DNA of 64,000 nucleotides. Source: Catonella massiliensis (GTDB lineage: Bacteria > Bacillota > Clostridia > Lachnospirales > Lachnospiraceae). Shown in pieces: positions 15,877 through 21,901 of the stretch; position 1 is the first letter of the stretch; each line of letters starts with the position of its first letter. The translations under genes and the position numbers were made by a program. The notes under the pieces are model-generated. The model saw only the letters and a list, made by a program, of their open reading frames with translations. It was not told where the DNA came from and did no database searches. The DNA is taken from contig NZ_JAEPRJ010000001.1 of assembly GCF_016651435.1 (NCBI RefSeq), positions 930,001 through 994,000 of the forward strand. The letters are read 5' to 3'.

Positions 15877-16986
15877 ATGAAATTTTTAGTTATACCTGCC
15901 TTTGAACCTGATGAAAAACTAATCAAGCTGCTTGAAGAAGTAAGCGCACTTAATCTGTTTCAGATTATAGTTGTAGATGATGGTTCAGGCGATAAATTCA
16001 ATAATATATTTGTAGAAGCAGAAAAATACGCTATAGTACTTGTACATGGTGTCAACAAAGGAAAGGGAGCGGCACTCAAGACAGCCTTTACTTATATAAA
16101 AGGGCTTAACGAGGATGGAATTATAGTTACAGCTGATTCAGATGGACAGCACACAGTTAGTGACATAATCAAGGTCTCTAACAGTCTTAGGATAGATGAA
16201 GCAGCGATAACTACAGGAGCAAGATATTTTACAGGAAAAGTTCCTCTTAAGTCAAAGGTAGGAAATACCATAACAAAATACATTTATTTCCTCGTATCCG
16301 GACTTTTCCTAAATGATACCCAGTGTGGTCTCAGAGCCTTTAGTGTAAGCAGCATACCATTTCTACTCTCAATAAACGGAGACAGGTACGAATACGAAAT
16401 GAACATGCTCTTACTTGCTAAGAAAAACGGACTTAGCATAAAGGAAGTTCCAATCGAAACCGTTTACATAGATGACAACAGTGGCAGCCATTTTAGTCCT
16501 GTAAAGGATGCGGTAAAGATATACGGAGAGATATTTAGATTCACTCTTTCCTCAATAGCTGCATTTGCTACAGACTACGCGGCATACGGACTTTTAAGTT
16601 TGTTGTTTGCGGCTCTGCCAACCTCCCTTATGTTAGTGTTTTCCAATGTAGGAGCAAGGCTAATAAGCAGTACCTTGAATTTCAACATAAACAAGAAGTT
16701 TGTATTTAAGCACAGTGAAAAAGGAAAGGGAAGCCTCATAAGGTACTTCAGCCTTGCGGCAGGTATACTTGGATTAAATACCATTATACTTTTAGGACTA
16801 AATACCCTGTCAGGAGGAAACATTTATTTACTTAAGCTGATTGCAGAGCTTGCTTGCTTTGCCATTAGTTTTACCGCACAAAAGCTCTTTGTGTTTAAGA
16901 TGAAAAATGAAAAGGAGAAAAAAAGTATAGCAAGATTACCAATACTTAAAAAGGAGGAAGAACCATGCGTAATAAGAAATTTCTAA
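15877..16986 (+). CDS. Family 2 glycosyltransferase fused to a GtrA-like membrane domain
   Basis: 369 aa from the ATG at 15877, chosen over an in-frame upstream ATG (15781) because AAAGGAGAAAG precedes it, family homology begins at MKFLVIPAFEPDE, and the upstream ATG lies before the promoter. N-terminal GT2 domain (1-220): VVDDGSGD, NKGKGAALKTAF, DSDGQH (metal-binding) and TQCGLRAF, as in polyprenyl-phosphate sugar synthases. C-terminal GtrA domain (about 225-350) with four membrane helices and FNINKKFVF. Such proteins make and probably flip lipid-linked sugars for envelope glycosylation. It overlaps the next gene by 22 nt. Confidence 0.9.
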   Translation: MKFLVIPAFEPDEKLIKLLEEVSALNLFQIIVVDDGSGDKFNNIFVEAEKYAIVLVHGVNKGKGAALKTAFTYIKGLNEDGIIVTADSDGQHTVSDIIKVSNSLRIDEAAITTGARYFTGKVPLKSKVGNTITKYIYFLVSGLFLNDTQCGLRAFSVSSIPFLLSINGDRYEYEMNMLLLAKKNGLSIKEVPIETVYIDDNSGSHFSPVKDAVKIYGEIFRFTLSSIAAFATDYAAYGLLSLLFAALPTSLMLVFSNVGARLISSTLNFNINKKFVFKHSEKGKGSLIRYFSLAAGILGLNTIILLGLNTLSGGNIYLLKLIAELACFAISFTAQKLFVFKMKNEKEKKSIARLPILKKEEEPCVIRNF

Positions 16987-18059
16987 AAAAACCACTTGCA
17001 CTTAGTATAGCGGCAGGACTTCTAATTGGCTCGCTTGACAGCTATGTACTGCTAAAGACCTTTGTAATCCCTGAGGTACAGGCTGTGGTTGTAAAAAATA
17101 CAGACACCACCATAGCACAGGCTGCTGAAAATACATCTACAGATGAGGCAGCGAATGGAGCAGGCAATGCTGTAGTTGATAATACAGCTACAAGTGGGAC
17201 AAACAATGCTGTATCTGACAATACGGGTACAGCAGGAACTGCTACTGAGAATCAGACTGTGGCAGACACGACTACTGAAAATACGGCAGCTACCGGTAAT
17301 ACAGCTGCGGCAACCCAAAAGACTGTGACGGATACCTCTTACAAGGACGGCAATGTAGATATAACAATAACAACAGTCAGAAAGAACAATACCACTGTAT
17401 ATGTGGCTGATGTCAAGCTTTTGGATGCAAATTATTTAAAGACAGCCCTTGCCTATGACTCATTCGGCACAAATGTAACCGAAACCACATCATCTATGGC
17501 TTCAAACAACAATGCTATCTTAGCAGTAAACGGCGATTATTACGGAGCAGACAGAAGCGGATATGTTATTAAAAACGGTGTAATTTACAGAAATACGGTA
17601 AGAAGCGACAGCGATTATCCGGATCTTGCGGTATATAAGGATGGTTCATTTAAGATAATTTATGAAACTGATGTGACTGCAGAGCAGCTCCTAGCTGACG
17701 GAGTAGTAAACCTCTTTGCCTTTGGACCTTCACTTATAGAAAATGGTAGTATAACAGTAGACCAGAACACTGAGGTAAGACAGGCTATGACAAAGAATCC
17801 TCGTACAGCAATAGGCATAGTTGATTCTAACCACTACATCTTAGTAGTATCTGACGGAAGAACAAGCGAGAGTGAGGGACTTTCTCTCTACGAACTTGCG
17901 GAGGTTATGAAGGAGTATGGTGCGACTACAGCCTACAACCTTGACGGAGGCGGTTCATCAACCATGTACTTTAACGGCAGCATTATCAATAATCCTACAA
18001 CCAACGGACATAATATATCAGAAAGAGAGGTGAGCGACATTGTTTACATTGGATATTAA
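16965..18059 (+). CDS. Secreted phosphodiester glycosidase (NAGPA domain)
   Basis: 364 aa with an N-terminal signal anchor (about 10-32), a Thr/Ala/Asn-rich low-complexity linker (about 45-120) and a C-terminal NAGPA domain: AVNGDYYGADRSGYVIKNG, NPRTAIGIVDSNHYILVV and the hallmark LDGGGSSTMYFNG near 326-338. The domain hydrolyses sugar-phosphodiester bonds in the mannose-6-phosphate uncovering enzyme and occurs in bacterial exopolysaccharide genes. The start has AAAAAGGAGGAAG and overlaps the glycosyltransferase. The product probably acts at the cell surface on a phosphodiester-linked glycan; the substrate is unknown. Confidence 0.88.
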   Translation: MRNKKFLKKPLALSIAAGLLIGSLDSYVLLKTFVIPEVQAVVVKNTDTTIAQAAENTSTDEAANGAGNAVVDNTATSGTNNAVSDNTGTAGTATENQTVADTTTENTAATGNTAAATQKTVTDTSYKDGNVDITITTVRKNNTTVYVADVKLLDANYLKTALAYDSFGTNVTETTSSMASNNNAILAVNGDYYGADRSGYVIKNGVIYRNTVRSDSDYPDLAVYKDGSFKIIYETDVTAEQLLADGVVNLFAFGPSLIENGSITVDQNTEVRQAMTKNPRTAIGIVDSNHYILVVSDGRTSESEGLSLYELAEVMKEYGATTAYNLDGGGSSTMYFNGSIINNPTTNGHNISEREVSDIVYIGY

Positions 18060-18408
18060 AAACAAAAAAACTACTAAAAATCTCATTATTTGCGGGGCAC
18101 TAAGTCTCTTCCTTGCAGTATTTGCCTATGTTTATGAAATGTTTTCATACGGGCAGTACTCGGTACATATGAGACTGATGTTCATCTTCCCACTTATTGC
18201 AGGAGTATTCCTGTTGTTTAAGAATTCGTTAAACAAGTACTTTCTAAATACTGCACTTGCAGTCTTTGCAAATGGTTTCCTGGTAAAGGGAATCATTGAA
18301 ATATCGGGAAGAACTTCATCTTTTGACCATCTATACTTAATTACAGGTTGTCTGCTTTTGTTTGCAGCCTTTGTGTTTAAGAGAAAGAGAATTGAAGATA
18401 GTGAGTAA
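18040..18408 (+). CDS. Small four-helix membrane protein
   Basis: 122 aa, starting at a TTG (18040) with a GAGAGGTGA ribosome site inside the end of the glycosidase gene (20-nt overlap). Four hydrophobic segments are evident (about 13-34, 48-63, 68-91, 95-113), with a basic C-terminal tail. I do not recognise a family. Translational coupling implies it works with the phosphodiester glycosidase and GT2-GtrA protein, perhaps as an accessory membrane subunit. A hairpin terminator follows 5 nt after the stop. Confidence 0.75.
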   Translation: MFTLDIKNKKTTKNLIICGALSLFLAVFAYVYEMFSYGQYSVHMRLMFIFPLIAGVFLLFKNSLNKYFLNTALAVFANGFLVKGIIEISGRTSSFDHLYLITGCLLLFAAFVFKRKRIEDSE

Positions 18409-18412
18409 TACT

Positions 18413-18443
18413 AAAAGGAGTCGGCAGTTAGCCGGCTCCTTTT
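18413..18443 (+). terminator. Rho-independent terminator of the GT2-GtrA operon
   Basis: AAAAGGAGTCGGC (18413-18425) pairs with GCCGGCTCCTTTT (18431-18443), 13 bp with one G-U pair and a 5-nt loop; the T-run forms part of the stem. Confidence 0.85.
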
Positions 18444-18537
18444 AAGGGTTAAGAGGAAAATATCACTATATAAGATAAACCTAGCAAACAGATAGGCATA
18501 TAGTTAAAACTTATAACAATACATAAAATCAAACGAT

Positions 18538-18566
18538 TTTTCAAATGAGATATTTAGTGGTATTAT
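18538..18566 (+). promoter_or_regulatory. Likely promoter of metY
   Basis: TTTTCA (18538-18543), 17-nt spacer, and extended -10 TGG-TATTAT (TATTAT 18561-18566). This gives an untranslated leader of about 70 nt. I see no SAM riboswitch or T-box in it. Confidence 0.45.
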
Positions 18567-18645
18567 AAGTCCATCAAAAACAACCACAAAAAATAAGGTT
18601 GACAGAGTATATGAAAAAAGATTATTTGAAAAGGAGATTTACATT

Positions 18646-19926
18646 ATGAGCAAATACAGATTTGAAACCTTACAGTTACACGTTGGACAGGAGCAGGCAG
18701 ACCCTACTACAGATGCAAGAGCGGTACCTATTTATCAGACTACTTCTTATGTATTTCATAACAGCAAACACGCGGCTGATAGATTTGGCTTAGCAGATCC
18801 GGGTAACATCTATGGAAGACTTACCAATTCCACCCAGGATGTACTTGAGAAGAGAATAGCTGCTCTTGAAGGTGGAAGTGCTGCTCTGGCATTGGCGTCA
18901 GGTTCATCGGCAATTACTTATACTATCGAAGCTCTGGCTGCAAATGGCGGACATATAGTTGCACAGAAGACAATCTACGGAGGAAGCTACAATCTTCTTG
19001 CACACACACTTCCTCAGTTTGGAATCGAGACAACATTTGTAGATATACATAATCTTGCTGAGGTAGAAGCGGCAATTAAGGATAACACCAGAGGAATATT
19101 TATTGAAACTCTTGGCAATCCTAACAGTGATATTCCTGATATTGATGCGGTTTCTGAGCTTGCTCATAAACATGGACTTCCTGTAGTAGTTGACAATACC
19201 TTCGGAACTCCTTATTTAATCAGACCTTTTGAGCATGGTGCAGACATAGTAGTACACTCAGCTACAAAGTTCATAGGAGGACATGGAACTACTTTGGGCG
19301 GTGTAGTTGTTGAATCAGGTAAGTTTGACTGGAAGGCTAGCGGAAAGTATGGCAATATTGCAGAGCCAAACCCTAGCTACCACGGCATTTCCTTCTATGA
19401 TGCTGTTGGTCCTGCTGCCTTTGTTACCTATATACGAGCAATTCTCCTAAGAGATACAGGAGCTGCAATATCTCCATTTAATGCCTTCCTTCTCTTACAG
19501 GGTGTGGAGACTCTTTCTTTAAGACTTGACAGACATGTTGAGAATACCAAGAAGGTTGTGGACTTCCTTAAGAATCATCCTAAGGTTCTAAAGGTTAACC
19601 ATCCATCACTTCCTGAACATCCTGACCACGAGCTTTATAAGAAGTATTTTCCAAATGGGGGTGCTTCCATATTTACGATTGAGATTAAGGGAGGAAAGGA
19701 AGAAGCTTGGAAGTTCATAGATAACCTTAAGATATTCTCCCTCCTTGCCAATGTGGCTGATGTAAAGTCACTTGTTATCCACCCTGCAACCACAACTCAT
19801 TCACAGCTTAATGAGAAGGAGCTTGCTGAGCAGAACATTAAGCAAAATACAATTAGACTTTCAATAGGAACAGAGCATATAGATGATATAATAGCAGACC
19901 TTGAAGGTGGTTTTGCCGCTATATAA
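18646..19926 (+). CDS. metY: O-acetylhomoserine aminocarboxypropyltransferase (sulfhydrylase)
   Basis: 426-aa Cys/Met-metabolism PLP enzyme. It converts O-acetylhomoserine plus sulfide to homocysteine, the direct-sulfurylation route to methionine. Landmarks: ETLQLHVGQEQADPTTDARA and YGRLTNSTQDVLEKRIAALEGG at the N terminus, PLP-binding Lys208 in VHSATKFIGGHGTTLGG, and SLLANVADVKSLVIHPATTTHSQL. The length (about 430) and the long insertion around 230-260 separate it from the shorter cystathionine gamma-synthase family. AAAAGGAG precedes the ATG. Single gene, ending before the toxin-antitoxin-like locus. Confidence 0.93.
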   Translation: MSKYRFETLQLHVGQEQADPTTDARAVPIYQTTSYVFHNSKHAADRFGLADPGNIYGRLTNSTQDVLEKRIAALEGGSAALALASGSSAITYTIEALAANGGHIVAQKTIYGGSYNLLAHTLPQFGIETTFVDIHNLAEVEAAIKDNTRGIFIETLGNPNSDIPDIDAVSELAHKHGLPVVVDNTFGTPYLIRPFEHGADIVVHSATKFIGGHGTTLGGVVVESGKFDWKASGKYGNIAEPNPSYHGISFYDAVGPAAFVTYIRAILLRDTGAAISPFNAFLLLQGVETLSLRLDRHVENTKKVVDFLKNHPKVLKVNHPSLPEHPDHELYKKYFPNGGASIFTIEIKGGKEEAWKFIDNLKIFSLLANVADVKSLVIHPATTTHSQLNEKELAEQNIKQNTIRLSIGTEHIDDIIADLEGGFAAI

Positions 19927-19940
19927 AATAAAGTGAGATG

Positions 19941-19970
19941 TTGACTTTTTATATAAATCTGTATTATAAT
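19941..19970 (+). promoter_or_regulatory. Strong promoter of a short RNA antisense to the toxin-like gene
   Basis: TTGACT (19941-19946), 18-nt spacer, TATAAT (19965-19970), reading toward the terminator at 20008-20040. The predicted start near 19977 gives an RNA of about 65-70 nt with no open reading frame. Confidence 0.8.
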
Positions 19971-19981
19971 GTGAACAGGCG

Positions 19982-20007
19982 AAAGGTTATCAATAGCCAT
20001 AAATTCA
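19982..20007. repeat. Direct repeat a of the toxin-antitoxin-like locus
   Basis: AAAGGTTATCAAT (19982-19994), AG, CCATAAATTCA (19997-20007). Copy b is at 20157-20184 with GATT in place of AG. Together 24 nt are identical. Confidence 0.85.
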
Positions 20008-20040
20008 AAACCCCCAAGAGATGGTAGCTCTTGGGGGTTT
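20008..20040. terminator. Shared bidirectional terminator hairpin
   Basis: Perfect 13-bp stem AAACCCCCAAGAG (20008-20020) with CTCTTGGGGGTTT (20028-20040), loop of 7. It can end the plus-strand antisense RNA (and metY read-through) and the minus-strand toxin mRNA, as in par/Fst loci. Confidence 0.85.
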
Positions 20041-20063
20041 CTATTCCGTTTTTTTAAGGTGGC

Positions 20064-20177
20064 TTATTCCTTTTTAGACTGGTTGCCATTTTTCTTTTCT
20101 CTGTTCAGCCATTTGCAGATATAGTTGGCGACTATACCTGCTGCAACAGAGCTCAAAAAGGTTATCAATGATTCCAT
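20064..20177 (-). CDS. 37-aa membrane peptide, candidate type I toxin (Fst/par-like locus)
   Basis: The peptide is MESLITFLSSVAAGIVANYI followed by CKWLNREKKNGNQSKKE: one membrane helix (about 4-20), an aromatic/basic junction (CKW) and a charged, Lys-rich tail, the build of small membrane-acting toxins. The ribosome site GGGAGGTGA is strong, and the leader contains CTCCC (20208-20204), which could mask it. An extended -10 promoter lies upstream and a shared terminator downstream. A convergent short RNA carries a direct repeat complementary to its start region. I do not recognise the sequence as a named family, so the toxin role rests on architecture. Confidence 0.7.
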   Translation of the reverse strand: MESLITFLSSVAAGIVANYICKWLNREKKNGNQSKKE

Positions 20178-20184
20178 AAATTCA
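20157..20184. repeat. Direct repeat b, over the toxin start codon
   Basis: AAAGGTTATCAAT (20157-20169), GATT, CCATAAATTCA (20174-20184). On the minus strand it covers the spacer after the ribosome site, the ATG and codons 2-7 of the 37-aa gene. Confidence 0.85.
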
Positions 20185-20221
20185 CCTCCCTTCTATGCCT
20201 AGTGGGAGAGGCAACATATTG

Positions 20222-20230
20222 ATTATATCA
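20222..20230 (-). promoter_or_regulatory. Extended -10 promoter of the 37-aa gene
   Basis: On the minus strand TGATATAAT (20230-20222), i.e. TG-n-TATAAT. No clear -35 is needed with an extended -10. The predicted start is near 20215, giving a toxin mRNA of about 205 nt. Confidence 0.6.
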
Positions 20231-20306
20231 TAAACTATTTAGAAATTATACAGCGTTTTACAGCAATGTAAGACGCTTTTTTCTTTTTTAAAATCTTTTT
20301 TTAAAC

Positions 20307-20339
20307 TTTAAGGTTCATTTTAGGTTCGTAGTTTATTAT
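20307..20339 (+). promoter_or_regulatory. OmpR-type direct repeat and -10 box, site B
   Basis: TTTAAG-GTTCA-TTTTAG (20307-20323) followed after exactly 10 nt by TATTAT (20334-20339). Extended to 11-mers the halves read TTTAAGGTTCA and TTTTAGGTTCG, close to site A (TTTAAGTTTCG and TTTAAGCTTCA). Confidence 0.65.
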
Positions 20340-20407
20340 GTATTCATAAAATAAATCACATAAAAAAAAGACAGAGAAAATAATAAAAAATGAAAGGAGG
20401 AAAACTT

Positions 20408-21175
20408 ATGGGACAGGGTACATTTCAGAGGTTTGAAATAAAGTTCTTATTAAGTAAAGAACAAAAGGAAGCAGTACTTGAAGCAATGAAGCCTTATATG
20501 AAGGCAGACAGCTACGGCAACAGTACAATAAGAAATATCTACTTTGACAAACCTGATTTTTTACTCATAAGGCATTCTCTTGATAAGCCAATTTATAAAG
20601 AAAAGCTTAGGGTAAGAAGTTATAAAAAGGTAAATGAAGAGGATAAGGTATTCATAGAACTAAAAAAGAAATTCGATGGAATAGTTTACAAAAGGAGGAT
20701 TGAAGCTAAAGAAAAAGAAGCAATGAATTACCTTTGTAAGGGAAAGAAGCTTGAGAAAGAAAGCCAGATAGGAAAGGAAATTGATTATTTCTTAGACTTC
20801 TATGGTGATATAGAGCCAAAAGTATTCCTAAGTTATGACAGACAGGCGTTCTTCGATAAAGACAATCCTGATTTTCGAATGACATTCGATGAAAACATTC
20901 TTTGGAGAGAAGACAACTTAAGTCTAACCAATGAGGTTTATGGAAAACCAATACTTGAAGACGGAGAGGCCCTACTAGAAATAAAATCAGCAGATACTTT
21001 CCCATTATGGTTAGTAGAAGTTCTTAGCAAATACGGCATTTACAAAGTTTCATTTTCAAAGTACGGCAATGCCTACACAGAGATATTGAAGAACAGAAGA
21101 TGGTTATTTGCAAGGGAGGTAGAATTTAACAACGAAGAAAACATGAAAGAGAGGTTGGAGTATGGATATGTTTAA
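20408..21175 (+). CDS. Polyphosphate polymerase domain protein (VTC-like)
   Basis: 255 aa from the ATG at 20408 (AAAGGAGG ribosome site). The VTC/CYTH-tunnel fold is recognisable: RFEIKFLLSKEQ, NIYFDKPDFLLIRHSL, YKEKLRVRSY, VFIELKKKFDGIVYKRR, FLSYDRQAFF, FRMTFDENI, LLEIKSAD and FSKYGNAY. The repeated basic and acidic strand residues would line the tunnel that binds nucleotide and polyphosphate in yeast Vtc4. In Firmicutes this domain is commonly followed by DUF4956, as here (14-nt overlap). Polyphosphate synthesis is inferred from family; no membrane segment is in this subunit. Confidence 0.88.
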   Translation: MGQGTFQRFEIKFLLSKEQKEAVLEAMKPYMKADSYGNSTIRNIYFDKPDFLLIRHSLDKPIYKEKLRVRSYKKVNEEDKVFIELKKKFDGIVYKRRIEAKEKEAMNYLCKGKKLEKESQIGKEIDYFLDFYGDIEPKVFLSYDRQAFFDKDNPDFRMTFDENILWREDNLSLTNEVYGKPILEDGEALLEIKSADTFPLWLVEVLSKYGIYKVSFSKYGNAYTEILKNRRWLFAREVEFNNEENMKERLEYGYV

Positions 21176-21851
21176 TAGTTTATTTAGCAGTGGAACTGCC
21201 ACAGCAGTTTCACCTGTATCAGTTTTTATTTGTATAGGAGCGGCGCTTGCGATAGGAATCTTCCTAGCCCTGGTCTATACCTATAAGAGCAGATATTCAC
21301 AGAGTTTTGTGGTTACACTTGCAATGCTCCCTGCTGTAGTAAGTATGGTAATACTTTTGGTAAATGGCAATGTAGGAGCAGGAGTAGCTGTTGCAGGAAC
21401 GTTCGGACTTGTAAGATTCCGTTCGGTACCTGGCACTGCGAAGGAAATAGGAGCAATCTTTTTATCAATGGCTACAGGACTTGCAATAGGTATGGGATTT
21501 GTAGGATATGCGGCAGTATTTGCTCTCATAATGGGAGTAGTAACTCTCATTTACACAAAACTGGGATATGTAGTTTTTGCAGGATCTAAATTGCAGAAGA
21601 GTCTTACAATTACAATACCTGAAAATCTTGACTACACAGAAGTATTTACAGAAACACTTAATAAATATACCAAGAGCTCAAACTTACTTGGTGTAAAGAC
21701 AACCAATATGGGTAGCTTATTCAAGCTTAGCTATGATGTTACCCTGAATAAGGAGGGAATAGAAAAAGAATTTATTGATGCACTTAGATGTAAAAACGGT
21801 AACTTGGAAATTCGCTTAAACCGTCCTGGAATGGGTGGAGAAGAACTTTAA
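21162..21851 (+). CDS. DUF4956 membrane protein
   Basis: 229 aa with about four membrane helices in the first 135 residues (FICIGAALAIGIFLALVYTY, FVVTLAMLPAVVSMVILL, and two between about 105 and 135), the family signature AVAGTFGLVRFRSVPGTAKE, and a soluble C-terminal domain (about 140-229). DUF4956 proteins co-occur with VTC-type polymerases, where they probably provide the membrane anchor or a channel for the product. The gene begins inside the end of the polymerase gene, so the two should form a complex. Confidence 0.88.
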   Translation: MDMFNSLFSSGTATAVSPVSVFICIGAALAIGIFLALVYTYKSRYSQSFVVTLAMLPAVVSMVILLVNGNVGAGVAVAGTFGLVRFRSVPGTAKEIGAIFLSMATGLAIGMGFVGYAAVFALIMGVVTLIYTKLGYVVFAGSKLQKSLTITIPENLDYTEVFTETLNKYTKSSNLLGVKTTNMGSLFKLSYDVTLNKEGIEKEFIDALRCKNGNLEIRLNRPGMGGEEL

Positions 21852-21901
21852 TTAACAAGAAAAATAACAATAAACAGCTTATAAGAAAGGAAACTAAAAT
21901 T

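Larger units (their letters stand above)
19977..20045 (+). ncRNA. Predicted antitoxin RNA (RNAII-like)
   Basis: Predicted transcript from the promoter at 19941-19970 to the hairpin at 20008-20040. Its 5' part (19982-20007) contains AAAGGTTATCAAT and CCATAAATTCA, which recur at 20157-20184 over the ribosome-binding and start region of the convergent 37-aa gene. The RNA is therefore complementary to the toxin mRNA at its translation start, and again through the shared terminator. This is how RNAII of the enterococcal par locus is arranged. Transcription is inferred from sequence only. Confidence 0.6.

Noticed and set aside
18599..18627. TTGACA followed after 17 nt by TTATTT upstream of metY, as a promoter
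   Set aside because: Transcription would start inside the ribosome-binding site, too close to the ATG. The extended -10 at 18561 is better placed.
18444..18645. SAM riboswitch upstream of metY
   Set aside because: The leader is short and AT-rich, without the conserved SAM-I or SAM-II core elements or a terminator.
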